From the NCBI RefSeq assembly GCF_003711225.1, contig NZ_CP031030.1:5022001-5086000 (forward strand): 64,000 bases of DNA, in the 5' to 3' direction. Every line of letters begins with the position of its first letter. The stretch's first letter is position 1. The position numbers were made by a program, and so were the translations under genes. This document shows, piece by piece, positions 55,134-63,578 of this stretch. Below the pieces are notes generated by a model, which worked only from the letters and a program-made list of their open reading frames with translations, searched no databases and was not told the DNA's origin. The stretch comes from Runella sp. SP2. Lineage in GTDB: Bacteria > Bacteroidota > Bacteroidia > Cytophagales > Spirosomataceae.

Positions 55134-55736
55134 ATGGCTTTTACATTAGATCCGCTTCCATACGCATCTGACGCGTTGGAACCCCATTTCGACCAAACGA
55201 CAATGGAAATCCACCACGGTCGTCACCATAATACTTACGTTACGAACCTCAACAATGCCGTAGCTGGTACGCCAAACGAAGGCAAAGGCATCGAAGAATT
55301 GGTAGCCAATGCGGGCGCTATCTCACCAGCCGTTCGTAACAACGGCGGTGGCCACTGGAACCACACGTTTTTCTGGAATATCCTTTCACCCAACGGTGGA
55401 GGTGCTCCAGTAGGTGAATTAGCGGCGGCTATCGACGCTAAATTTGGTTCATTTGATGCGTTCAAGGACGAGTTCAAAAAAGCAGCGTTGGGCCGTTTTG
55501 GTTCGGGCTGGGCGTGGCTTATCAAAACTGCCGAAGGCGTAGCCATCACTTCAACTCCCAACCAAGACAACCCGTTGATGGACATTGCCGAAGTAAAAGG
55601 CACACCTATCCTCGGCCTTGACGTGTGGGAGCACGCTTACTACTTGAAATACCAAAACAAACGCCCCGATTACGTAGATGCGTTTTGGAACGTCGTAGAT
55701 TGGAACAAAGCCGAAGCTACTTTCCAAGGAGCGTAA
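55134..55736 (+). CDS. sodA: Superoxide dismutase, Mn/Fe type
   Basis: Dismutates superoxide to hydrogen peroxide and oxygen in the cytoplasm. It has 200 residues. Metal ligands are His27 (EIHHGRHH), His77 (HWNHTFFW), Asp163 and His167 (DVWEHAYY). The GGGHWNH context favours manganese, though cambialistic enzymes exist. The gene has its own terminator and may be cotranscribed with tadA. Confidence 0.95.
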   Translation: MAFTLDPLPYASDALEPHFDQTTMEIHHGRHHNTYVTNLNNAVAGTPNEGKGIEELVANAGAISPAVRNNGGGHWNHTFFWNILSPNGGGAPVGELAAAIDAKFGSFDAFKDEFKKAALGRFGSGWAWLIKTAEGVAITSTPNQDNPLMDIAEVKGTPILGLDVWEHAYYLKYQNKRPDYVDAFWNVVDWNKAEATFQGA

Positions 55737-55745
55737 GCGCCAACG

Positions 55746-55783
55746 AAAACAGCCCAAAAGTTTGATAACCTTTGGGCTGTTTT
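55746..55783 (+). terminator. Rho-independent terminator of sodA
   Basis: A perfect 13-bp stem (AAAACAGCCCAAA / TTTGGGCTGTTTT) with a 12-nt loop begins 10 bp after the sodA stop. Confidence 0.93.
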
Positions 55784-55866
55784 ATACTAAAAGAATAGCA
55801 TACACTTTATAACGTTTTAGCATATACTTTTGTAATAAAAATACGATTAATAATCTCGAATATACC

Positions 55867-56253
55867 TTATTTAACATTCTCTTGTCTCCAATTACTCAAT
55901 TCATGCTGTAATTTTTCGATTTGTGCCAGCTGTTTAGCAATAATTACGTTTTTGGCCTCTATTACTTCTTCTTTGCTCCGTAAAACAAGCCTCATCGCCT
56001 CATTTTCGTCCATTTTTTTGGTTAATATAGTACTACTATTCCATTTATTTTCGTTGTTGTCTGGGAAGAGTTCATTTATATTTACCCCAAAAATTACGGC
56101 TAACTCAGGTAAATACCTAGCTGAGGGGTATGTATGGCCTGCTTCCCAAGAACCGTAGATGTTGGTTTTGATACCAAGTTGGTCGGCTACAGCCTGTTGG
56201 GTCAATTTTGAGGCTGCGCGGTATTGACACAGCTTCGCTGCAATACTACTCAT
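55867..56253 (-). CDS. XRE-family helix-turn-helix regulator
   Basis: A 128-residue DNA-binding protein. The N-terminal HTH (about residues 5-62: LCQYRAASKLTQQAVADQLGI, then YGSWEAGHTYPSARYLPELA in pieces) is followed by a coiled coil (about 80-125) that suits dimerisation. It is divergent from the decayed RiPP precursor gene and shares a 200-bp control region with it, so it may once have regulated that locus. The dyad at 56338-56356 is a candidate operator. Confidence 0.87.
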   Translation of the reverse strand: MSSIAAKLCQYRAASKLTQQAVADQLGIKTNIYGSWEAGHTYPSARYLPELAVIFGVNINELFPDNNENKWNSSTILTKKMDENEAMRLVLRSKEEVIEAKNVIIAKQLAQIEKLQHELSNWRQENVK

Positions 56254-56457
56254 GTGAGACTGTTGTAGGTGAGAGAAAATTTGTACAAAGTAAAAATTAT
56301 AAAGATAGCTTGTTCAAACAAATAAAAAAGTCGTTTTTTTGATATTTTTTATCAAATTTCCGTAGCAGCTCTAACTAAAATTAATTCTATGTTTGTTGCA
56401 TCCGAAAGCAGCCACTCGCAATAGTGCGAGCCTAAAACCCTTCGGTAAATGACAATT
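56254..56457. promoter_or_regulatory. Divergent control region of the RiPP locus
   Basis: Holds TTTGATA-TTTTT-TATCAAA (56338-56356), an operator-like dyad, and the hairpin CTCGCA-ATAG-TGCGAG (56415-56430), placed 28 bp before the precursor start. Both are candidates for control by the XRE regulator or for RNA structure. Confidence 0.5.
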
Positions 56458-56721
56458 ATGGAAAAATTAACAGAAAGTAAGTTTGGAAAGTTTGAGGGAA
56501 AAAAGATTGAAGAACTATCACTAATTAAAGGAGGGGATAAAGTAGTAGCTACTGGTGGAGGTTCAGAAATTTCAAATAGATCTTTCATTGTATAGAACTC
56601 AGATTCTACCTATATATTTAGCAATGGGAATCCATCTGTAACTTCAAAAGTTGGTGTTTCGAGCTATCCACTTGTAGACACTGGAGGCAGTAATGGTGGC
56701 GGCACAGGAGCTATAGCTTAA
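56458..56721 (+). pseudogene. RiPP precursor peptide with in-frame TAG (GwsA-like)
   Basis: A short gene with ATG at 56458 (or 56449). The first 45 residues are leader-like: a charged KFGKFEGKKIEELSLIKGG stretch ending in the Gly-Gly processing site at residues 25-26, then a Gly/Ser/Thr-rich core. A TAG at 56593-56595 interrupts it after 45 codons. The same frame then continues for 41 codons (TGGSNGGGTGAIA at the end) to TAA at 56719-56721, rich in Ser, Thr, Gly and with Asp acceptors. The total is 87 codons. This matches the GG-leader precursors of grasp-with-spasm peptide systems. Amber loss of function is the simplest reading. It lies 64 bp before the TPR-like gene. Confidence 0.72.
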
Positions 56722-56785
56722 GTATTATTACAAGATAGTTTATGATTTAGTAATTAACATAAACTATCTTCTAAAACCAATTAGG

Positions 56786-57826
56786 ATGAAAAAGCAGTTT
56801 TGGACACAAATATTATTTGTATGCATCAGAGTTTATAGCTGTTTTGGGCAGAATAGTCTTGAATACTATTCTAAAATTAACGAAGCTGAATTAGCCATTT
56901 TAGATTCTAACTACTCTAAAAGTTGTTCTTATTATAGAGATGCTTTTAAAATTAATAATTCAAGTTTTGCAAAAGATTACTATAATGCTGCAATTGTGGC
57001 TGCATATGTTAAAGATACGAATTTAATTATTCATTGTTTTTCGCAGCTTGCCCGCAAGGGTGTTTGTTTATCGTATTTAAAAAAACAACACTCATGGTCT
57101 TTATTTAAAGAAAATTACGATTTATCTTATTTTGAAAAAATACAATTTCAAAAATTTAGAGAAGATTATTTAAAAAGTACAAATTTTTATTTGAAAAGAA
57201 AATTAGACAATATTTACGAGACGAATCAAGATATTTTGTTAAAAAATTACCCTGATAGCCATCAGCGGCATATAAATAATATAAATGAACTTGATAGTCT
57301 AATAAGAGTTTTTGGATTCCCAAGTGAAGAGTTGATAGGAGTAGGAGATTCTTTAGAAGTCTCTCCCATGTATTTATATTCCATTTACAATCTTGATACT
57401 CAAGGATATAAAAATAATATTTTTTTTGATCTTCTTAAAAAAGCAACCATTCATGGAAAAATCCATCCTGGTGTTTCGTCATTTTATTTAAGCCTACTTA
57501 ACCCTCTTTTTGAATTAGAAAAAACTGCAGTATATAAAATAGTAACCTCCGACACTTTGATAATGAGTCAAGATGATTATAAAAGTAAAATAAATAAATG
57601 GGTATATCCAATCTACCCTGAAAATTATTTACAAAAAATCAATAAGAATAGGCAGGAAATTGGCTGGGAAGATTTTTTAACTTACCAAAGAAAAGTAATA
57701 TATAACTTAAAAAACAATAATTTTATCTTTTCATTGAACGGAGGACTATCTACATATCAATGTGACACTGAATATGTGGCACAAAAATACCTTAATAATG
57801 TCCAGATAATAGAAAACACAAAATGA
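56786..57826 (+). CDS. Secreted TPR-like protein of the RiPP locus
   Basis: A 346-residue exported protein with a signal peptide (CIRVYSCFGQ end, near residue 22) and TAGGATG at the start region. The N-terminal half resembles TPR helices (ELAILDSNYSKSCSYYRDAF, then KDYYNAAIVAAYVKDTN in pieces). I do not know its function. It is markedly AT-rich compared with the rest of the window. Similar TPR-like exported proteins accompany precursor and maturase genes in Bacteroidota peptide loci (from memory). Its TGA overlaps the ATG of the ATP-grasp gene (ATGA), which fits an operon. The frame is intact. Confidence 0.72.
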   Translation: MKKQFWTQILFVCIRVYSCFGQNSLEYYSKINEAELAILDSNYSKSCSYYRDAFKINNSSFAKDYYNAAIVAAYVKDTNLIIHCFSQLARKGVCLSYLKKQHSWSLFKENYDLSYFEKIQFQKFREDYLKSTNFYLKRKLDNIYETNQDILLKNYPDSHQRHINNINELDSLIRVFGFPSEELIGVGDSLEVSPMYLYSIYNLDTQGYKNNIFFDLLKKATIHGKIHPGVSSFYLSLLNPLFELEKTAVYKIVTSDTLIMSQDDYKSKINKWVYPIYPENYLQKINKNRQEIGWEDFLTYQRKVIYNLKNNNFIFSLNGGLSTYQCDTEYVAQKYLNNVQIIENTK

Positions 57827-58704
57827 TTGTTATCATTTCACCACTTACTGAAAAAACTATTAATGATGTTATAAATTGGATTTTATTATTTAATATTTCC
57901 TTTTTTTCAAAATTACAGAAAACAAAGACCTACTAACATCATGTGCTAATGAAAAAACTAAAAAAATATGGTATAGAAAAGGATTAAATACCTATAAAAA
58001 ATATAAACAATCATTTCAGATTACTTCGATTTTGAGTTGACAATTTTATCCGACTTTTGCATCAAACAACTGGAACAAAAACCTCACATAGGCAATTATT
58101 TTCAGCGAGTCCCCAACAAACTCTGGCATTTAGAAATGGCGCGGCAGGCGGGGTTAGATATACCCGACATGCTCATTACTACTCACAAAGCAGAGGCACA
58201 AGACTTTGTCAAAAAGCATCCATCAGTTATCAACAAATCCATCAAAGACTCATTCACTGGCACTTTTGAGGGCGTGTATTACTACAATCATACCGAGCGC
58301 GTATCAACGTGGTGGTGGAGTTAGACGAAGAATTTTTTCCTACATTATTTCAAGAAGAAATTCCTAAAGCCTATGAATTGAGGGTGATATTTGTCCATGA
58401 AAAAATGTGGGCAGGAGCCATTATGTCGCAAAGCGACCCTAAAACTTCCTTGGATTGGCGTAACTACAACCACGAAAAACCCAACCGAATCGTGCCTTAC
58501 AAACTACCAAGTGAGGTAGAAGAAAAAATAAGAAAGTTTGCTCAACTGGCCGACCTCAACGCGGGAGCTATTGACATGATAGTGAGTAAAGATAAACGCT
58601 ATGTTTTCTTGGAGTGTAACCCCAACAGACAAATAAGCATGGTGTCTGAAAAATGTAATTATCCCATCGAAAAATACATCGCTGATTTTTTGGCAAACGC
58701 ATGA
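57823..58704 (+). pseudogene. ATP-grasp peptide maturase, frameshifted (GwsG-like)
   Basis: In intact form this ATP-grasp ligase makes ester or amide cross-links in a precursor peptide. The start MIVIISPLTEKTINDVINW (57823) matches the family's N-terminus, but the frame closes at a TAA near 57937. A shift at the T7 run near 57900 brings KITENKDLL through IWYRKG into a second frame, which closes at 58039. A third frame (58037-58324) carries IGNYFQRVPNKLWHLEMA, and a fourth (58309-58704) carries ELRVIFVHEK, DWRNYNHEKPNR and FLECNPNRQISMV, the ATP-binding end. DNA is AT-rich to about 58030 and of normal composition afterwards. The stop overlaps the following ATG (ATGA). Confidence 0.82.
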
Positions 58705-58892
58705 AAGAAAAAGAAATGGGTGAGATTCCCGAACTGAAAGGAGTAAAGGGACTGCCCGTCACTTTCAAACTCTTGACCAAAGTAGCCGTAAACGAAACGC
58801 CCAAGAAGAATCTATTTTTTTACGTAACGGCTTATCAGGGCATGGCATTGGCCGAGGCTTTTGAAAAGCCCTATTCAAAAATTATCAACTGA
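58701..58892 (+). CDS. Small open reading frame between the two maturase genes
   Basis: A 63-residue frame whose ATG overlaps the TGA of the ATP-grasp gene. It starts with a charged stretch (KEKEMGEIPELKG) and ends in a hydrophobic, aromatic part (NLFFYVTAYQGMALAEAF). I recognise no family. The overlap suggests it was translated in the operon. It may be a genuine small accessory gene of the locus or a remnant. Confidence 0.4.
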   Translation: MKEKEMGEIPELKGVKGLPVTFKLLTKVAVNETPKKNLFFYVTAYQGMALAEAFEKPYSKIIN

Positions 58893-58902
58893 CAAGAATA
58901 GA

Positions 58903-59709
58903 ATGGCAGAGTCATTTTTTAGATTGTACGCTTGCTGTTTATTGGTTAAAGGAACTAAACGAAGCATGATTTGTGACGTACAACGAGGAAGTTTTCACCT
59001 GATACCCAATGGGCTACACGAAATCCTAACAGTGCACAGACAAAACTCTGTCGATGCAATTAAAGCCTTTTATCATTTTCAGTACGATGAAACCATTGAA
59101 GAATATTTCGATTTTTTGATCGCCAACGAATTTGGCTTTTACTCCGACCAAGCTGACTTAGCGTTATTCCCTGATATTTCAATGGATTGGGAGGTTCCTT
59201 TTGAGGTTACAAACGCCATTATTGATGTAGATGCGCAAAGTCAGCATGATTATGTGCGTATTTTAGACCAATTTGAACAGGTAGGATGTCGTCATTTTCA
59301 AATAAGGGTCTATGTTGAAAAGCCGTTGAGTTACTTTGTATCGTTGTTAGATAGTTTAGAAAACAGGCGTATCATTTCGGTAGAATTGCTCATTAAATAC
59401 GGCGAAGAAACAACCCTTGAAAACTTAAAAACACTGACAGACAACTACCCAAGGATTCACAATTTGATAGTACACGGTGCTTCTTTCAACCGCATCATCC
59501 CCGACCCGTCGGGGATGGGTAATGTGGTGTTTGTTGAGCAAGAAATTAGTAATGAAACGCACTGTGGGCTAATCTCGACGGCGTATTTTTCGATTAACCT
59601 TGCTACGTTTTTAGAATCCCAAAAACACAACACCTGTCTCAATCGCAAGATTTCAGTAGATGCTTTCATGCAGAAATGTACGCGGGGCAGCACAATTTTG
59701 GAAAAGTAA
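58903..59709 (+). pseudogene. SPASM-protein maturase, C-terminus lost (GwsS-like)
   Basis: Starts at ATG 58903 (an earlier TTG is ignored). The 268-residue frame matches the grasp-with-spasm SPASM-domain peptide maturases in its N-terminal pattern (FFRLYACCLLVKGTKRSMICD, in pieces; HLIPNGLHEIL) and in the later NTCLNRKISVD segment. In the family this segment is followed by about 75 residues with the cysteine-rich SPASM cluster. Here the homology stops at about 59663 and the last 15 residues (FMQKCTRGSTILEK) come from another reading frame. The protein therefore lacks its metal-cluster region and is very probably dead. Confidence 0.8.
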
Positions 59710-59978
59710 AGCAAGGTCAGGAGGTAATCGTTAAGTTGCCTAGCTATTCTTTTCAAGAATTTGGAACCGTGCGCGGGCAAGTACGTAGTATTTCGGAATT
59801 GCCCCAAGATAGTACCTACTTACTCAAAATCAGTTTTCCTGAAGGGTTATTAGTTACCTCTTCAAAACGAACAATCCCATTTCGCAACGGCATGACGGCC
59901 ACAGGTGAAATCATCACCGAAGACCTACGCCTCATTGAACGACTCTTCTACGATTTTCGCCGAATGTTGAAAAGGTAA
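59667..59978 (+). pseudogene. C-terminal remnant of an HlyD-family exporter subunit
   Basis: The frame from about 59667 encodes the last 100 residues of an HlyD-type membrane-fusion protein: AEMYAGQHNFGKVKQGQEV (partly), KLPSYSFQEFGTVRGQV, then RNGMTATGEIITEDLRLIERLF. About 330 N-terminal residues, including the membrane helix and coiled coil, are missing. It overlaps the end of the SPASM gene in another frame. Family exporters of this kind work with a peptidase-containing ABC transporter, which has been lost too. Confidence 0.82.
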
Positions 59979-60019
59979 GTTTACCTCTAAACTTATTCGC
60001 GAATGTGGTTGTTATCATC

Positions 60020-60027
60020 TACCTTTG
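60020..60027 (+). promoter_or_regulatory. Candidate -7 box for clpX
   Basis: A perfect TAnnTTTG box (TACCTTTG) lies 38 bp before the clpX start. A matching -33 TTTG is not evident, so the call is tentative. Confidence 0.4.
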
Positions 60028-60065
60028 CATATTAAAATCATACTTCGCCTATTTTGACACCTTCC

Positions 60066-61304
60066 ATGGCTGCAATTAATTGCTCATTTTGCGGCAGACG
60101 CAAGAACGAGGTTCAGCTCCTGCTTTCGGGCATCGATGCCCATATTTGTAACTTCTGTATCGAACAAGGATACGGGGTAGTGCAAGAAGAGTTGTACCCA
60201 AAAAAGAAAAAAGAAAAGCCTTCTACGCCGAAGTTTAACCTTGTTAAGCCTCTGGAAATGAAGCGCTACCTCGACCAATATATCATCGGCCAGGACGAGG
60301 CTAAACGAACGCTTTCGGTGGCCGTTTATAACCACTACAAGCGCCTCATGCAGCCAAAATCGAACGATGAGGTACAGATTGAGAAATCGAACATCATCAT
60401 GGTGGGTGAAACAGGAACGGGAAAAACGTATTTGGCGCGTACCATCGCCAAAATGCTCCAAGTTCCTTTCTGCATTGCTGACGCGACCGTCGTGACCGAA
60501 GCGGGTTATGTGGGCGAAGACGTCGAAACCATCTTGACGCGTCTCCTCCAAGCGGCCGATTACAACGCCGAAGCTGCCGAGCGTGGGATCGTCTTTATTG
60601 ATGAAATTGATAAAATTGCGCGCAAGAGCGATAACCCTTCTATCACCCGCGACGTGAGTGGCGAAGGGGTACAGCAAGCGCTTCTTAAATTGTTGGAAGG
60701 CTCGGTGGTGAACGTACCGCCGCAAGGAGGGCGTAAGCATCCTGACCAAAAGCTGATTCCGCTCAATACTGAAAACATTTTGTTTATCTGCGGAGGAGCT
60801 TTTGATGGTATCGACCGCCACATTGCCAAACGGATTAACTCGCGTCCGATTGGGTTTACGACCGACCGCCGTTTGGGTGAAATTTTCGACAAAGGCAACT
60901 TGCTTCGCTACGTAGCCGCCCAAGACTTGAAGTCGTTTGGTCTGATTCCTGAGCTTATCGGGCGTCTTCCTGCGTTGACATACCTCAATCCACTCGACCG
61001 CGACGCGCTTCGTCAGATTTTAACGGAGCCCAAAAACGCGTTGACAAAACAGTACAAAAAGCTGTTTGCCATGGAAGGTATTGCCCTCACTTTCGACGAT
61101 GAAGTGCTCGAATACATCGTTGACCAAGCGTTGGCGTACAAACTCGGTGCCCGTGGTCTTCGCTCCATCTGTGAAGCCATTATGACCGATGCGATGTTTG
61201 ATTTGCCATCCAACAAAGACGTTAAAGAGTTTACCCTTACGCTCGATTACGCCCGCGAGAAGTTTGAGCGTTCGTCTATACACATCCTTAAATCAGTCGC
61301 CTAA
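60066..61304 (+). CDS. clpX: ATP-dependent Clp protease ATP-binding subunit ClpX
   Basis: Unfolds proteins and feeds them to ClpP. The ATG at 60066 gives 412 residues starting at the zinc-binding domain (Cys6, Cys9, Cys28, Cys31); a TTG four codons upstream is unlikely. Walker A is GETGTGKT (114-121), the pore loop is GYVG (147-150), and Walker B VFIDE (176-180) is followed by IDKIARK. The RKH-type loop (GGRKHPDQ) is present. The clpP gene is not adjacent. Its stop overlaps the next ATG (TAATG). Confidence 0.97.
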   Translation: MAAINCSFCGRRKNEVQLLLSGIDAHICNFCIEQGYGVVQEELYPKKKKEKPSTPKFNLVKPLEMKRYLDQYIIGQDEAKRTLSVAVYNHYKRLMQPKSNDEVQIEKSNIIMVGETGTGKTYLARTIAKMLQVPFCIADATVVTEAGYVGEDVETILTRLLQAADYNAEAAERGIVFIDEIDKIARKSDNPSITRDVSGEGVQQALLKLLEGSVVNVPPQGGRKHPDQKLIPLNTENILFICGGAFDGIDRHIAKRINSRPIGFTTDRRLGEIFDKGNLLRYVAAQDLKSFGLIPELIGRLPALTYLNPLDRDALRQILTEPKNALTKQYKKLFAMEGIALTFDDEVLEYIVDQALAYKLGARGLRSICEAIMTDAMFDLPSNKDVKEFTLTLDYAREKFERSSIHILKSVA

Positions 61305-62023
61305 TGACACCGCTCGTACTTGTTCACGGCCACGGCATTGATAGTTCTATTTGGGAAGGCATCAAAAAATGCCTTCCTGAGTACCCTATTTTTACCCCCG
61401 ACCTCGCCTCCGAAACTCGCTTTGTGAGCATCGAAGACTACGCCGCAGGGCTTCGGGAGTGGTTGTTGGAGCAAGGCATTGAGCGCTGTGTGTTGGTAGG
61501 GCATTCCATGGGAGGCTACATTGCGCTGGCTTTTGCCGAAAAATACCCTGAGTTGTTGGCTGGCTTTGGGCTGTTTCATTCCACGGCTTATGCCGACGAC
61601 GAGGCCAAGCGCGAGCAGCGGGTCAAAACCCTCCGCTTCATGGAAACCCACGGGGCAGCAGCGTTTATCAAACAAGCTTCTCCCAACATGTATGCTGAAA
61701 GCTACCTCGAAAAGAACCCAGAAGCACTTTCAAATCATATTCAAACGTACTCCCAACTTCCTACCGACGCGGTGATAGCAGGCTTCAAAGCCATCATGAA
61801 TCGCCCCGACCGTACGGCGGTTTTGGCGGCGACGTCTCTTCCTGTTTTATTCATTTTTGGGAAAGACGATAAATTTATTCCTTTTGAAAAAAATATTGGC
61901 CTCAACGAACTTCCCCAAAATGCGCAGACGCTCGTACTCGCCGAAGTAGGCCACATGGGCATGTTTGAAGCGCCCGAAGCCTGTGCAAATGCGCTGGCGG
62001 AGTTTCTGAAAAATATCGAATAA
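61304..62023 (+). CDS. Alpha/beta hydrolase
   Basis: A 239-residue cytoplasmic hydrolase with the oxyanion HGHG motif (residues 8-11), nucleophile Ser68 in GHSMGG, a likely Asp in FGKDDKFIP and His in VGHMGMFEAP. The family includes esterases, C-C hydrolases and haloperoxidase-like enzymes; the substrate is unknown. The ATG overlaps the clpX stop, so expression is coupled to clpX. Confidence 0.9.
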   Translation: MTPLVLVHGHGIDSSIWEGIKKCLPEYPIFTPDLASETRFVSIEDYAAGLREWLLEQGIERCVLVGHSMGGYIALAFAEKYPELLAGFGLFHSTAYADDEAKREQRVKTLRFMETHGAAAFIKQASPNMYAESYLEKNPEALSNHIQTYSQLPTDAVIAGFKAIMNRPDRTAVLAATSLPVLFIFGKDDKFIPFEKNIGLNELPQNAQTLVLAEVGHMGMFEAPEACANALAEFLKNIE

Positions 62024-62155
62024 GGAACTGCTATTCTTGTCTTTCTGAAAGAATCTATGGAACTTTGACCAACAGTTCTCGCTTCTACCCCTAGAACAGA
62101 GCCTGCGAAAGCCTCCGTGCGGATGTTTTCAAGCTATTTTACCCACTAAACAAAT

Positions 62156-63226
62156 ATGCTCTCGAACGAAACTCTATTTTTTGGAGCGTTTACGATTTTT
62201 GTCATTTTCGTAATGCTCATCGACCTTGGTGTGTTTTCCAAGAAAAAAAGCCACATTGTTAGTTTTAAGGAAGCAGGTATCTGGAGTGCCATTTGGGTGG
62301 CGTTGTCGGTTGCCTTCTATTTCTTTATCAAGCAATATGGCTACCTCATCCACGATGTGTCAGATATGGCTCATTTACAAGACATTGTAGATAAATACGC
62401 CAAACACCTTGTCCTTGTGCCTAATGACTTTGAGGCCAGTCTTCAAATCTTTGAAAACAACATGGCTTTGGAGTACATCACGGGCTATTTGGTAGAATAT
62501 TCGCTGTCCGCCGATAATATTTTTGTTTTTATTCTAATTTTCAATTCGTTTGGCGTTCACGAAAAATTCTACAAAAAAGTCTTGATTTGGGGAATTTCAG
62601 GGGCTGTTTTACTTCGTTTTGTCTTCATTTTTGTAGGCTCGGCCTTGCTCCAGCAATTTGAATGGATTATCTACATCTTTGGTGGCTTCTTGATTTATAC
62701 TGGCGTGAAAATTTTGTTCGAGAAGGAAGAAGACGAACAAATGAACCCCAACGATCACATTGCGGTGAAGTTTGCTTCAAAGTACTTCAATGTGTATAAA
62801 CGCAACGTCATCGACCACTTTTTTGTCTATCACAAGCGGTTCAAAAAATGGTACATCACACCTATTTTTGTGGTAGTAATTGTGATTGCCTTCACCGATT
62901 TAATTTTCGCAGTGGATTCTATTCCCGCGATTTTCTCCATCACCAAAGACCCGTACATCGTCTTCTTTTCCAACGTATTTGCCATCATGGGGCTACGTTC
63001 GATGTTCTTTTTCTTGTCGAGCATTATGGACAAATTCCATTACCTCAAGCCTGGTTTGGGCGTCTTGCTTTCGTTTATCGGAACTAAGATGGTTGCCCAC
63101 AGCTACTTAGAAAAATGGGGTTTCAAAACAATATACTCTTTGTACATTATTGTGGGGATTTTGGCCGTGGCAGTCATTGCTTCGCTTTTGTTTCCTCCCA
63201 AAGAAAAAACGCCAGCTAACGCATGA
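62156..63226 (+). CDS. TerC-family integral membrane protein
   Basis: A 356-residue protein with about eight or nine membrane helices. The family's conserved acidic motifs are visible (LIDLGVF near residue 23; LSADNIFVFILIF; FTDLIFAVDSIPAIF). TerC/Alx-type proteins export or handle manganese and other divalent metals, often linked to metal insertion into secreted proteins. A helical loop of about 50 residues between the second and third helix pairs is longer than usual. The upstream 132 bp shows no clear yybP-ykoY riboswitch. Its TGA overlaps the next ATG. Confidence 0.92.
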   Translation: MLSNETLFFGAFTIFVIFVMLIDLGVFSKKKSHIVSFKEAGIWSAIWVALSVAFYFFIKQYGYLIHDVSDMAHLQDIVDKYAKHLVLVPNDFEASLQIFENNMALEYITGYLVEYSLSADNIFVFILIFNSFGVHEKFYKKVLIWGISGAVLLRFVFIFVGSALLQQFEWIIYIFGGFLIYTGVKILFEKEEDEQMNPNDHIAVKFASKYFNVYKRNVIDHFFVYHKRFKKWYITPIFVVVIVIAFTDLIFAVDSIPAIFSITKDPYIVFFSNVFAIMGLRSMFFFLSSIMDKFHYLKPGLGVLLSFIGTKMVAHSYLEKWGFKTIYSLYIIVGILAVAVIASLLFPPKEKTPANA

Positions 63227-63519
63227 TTTACCACATCGTCCCCTCTACTTATTGGGCAACTTTCGAAGATAAGCCTGCGTATTTTAGCGAAACTTTTGAA
63301 GCCGAAACGTTCATCCATTGTAGCCTCCAGGAGCAGGTTGCGGGTGTGTTGGAGCGGTATTACGTAGGCGTCACGGGTTTGGTTTTGCTACACATCGACG
63401 AGTCAAAGCTTACCTCAACGCTGCTTTACGAACCTGCCCCGCACAACGGCGAATTATTCCCGCACATTTACGGCGGTATCAATCGCGAAGCGGTGGTGGA
63501 AGTAACTCCTCTTTCGTAG
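63223..63519 (+). CDS. DUF952-domain protein
   Basis: A 98-residue small cytoplasmic protein with the DUF952 pattern (FIHCSLQEQV, then HIYGGINREAV near the end). Function unknown. The ATG overlaps the terC stop (ATGA), which indicates translational coupling with the metal transporter. Confidence 0.85.
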   Translation: MIYHIVPSTYWATFEDKPAYFSETFEAETFIHCSLQEQVAGVLERYYVGVTGLVLLHIDESKLTSTLLYEPAPHNGELFPHIYGGINREAVVEVTPLS

Positions 63520-63539
63520 ATACCTTCCCGAAGGTTTTC

Positions 63540-63572
63540 AACTTCCCGAAAGTTCAAAACTTTCGGGAAGTT
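63540..63572. terminator. Bidirectional hairpin terminator
   Basis: A perfect 15-bp inverted repeat (arms 63540-63554 and 63558-63572, AACTTCCCGAAAGTT) with a 3-nt loop separates the DUF952 gene from the convergent MBL-fold gene. A smaller copy, CCTTCCCGAAGG, lies just before it. Confidence 0.85.
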
Positions 63573-63578
63573 TGGTTT

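Noticed and set aside
56593-56595. Selenocysteine or pyrrolysine recoding at the TAG
   Set aside because: Nothing indicates pyrrolysine genes or a recoding element, and the adjacent maturase genes are broken, so a nonsense mutation is simpler.
60084-60923. Long open frame antisense to clpX
   Set aside because: It has no start context or family features, and clpX is clearly coding on the other strand.
62024-62155. yybP-ykoY manganese riboswitch ahead of the TerC gene
   Set aside because: The stretch has no recognisable riboswitch core or paired stems in the expected order.
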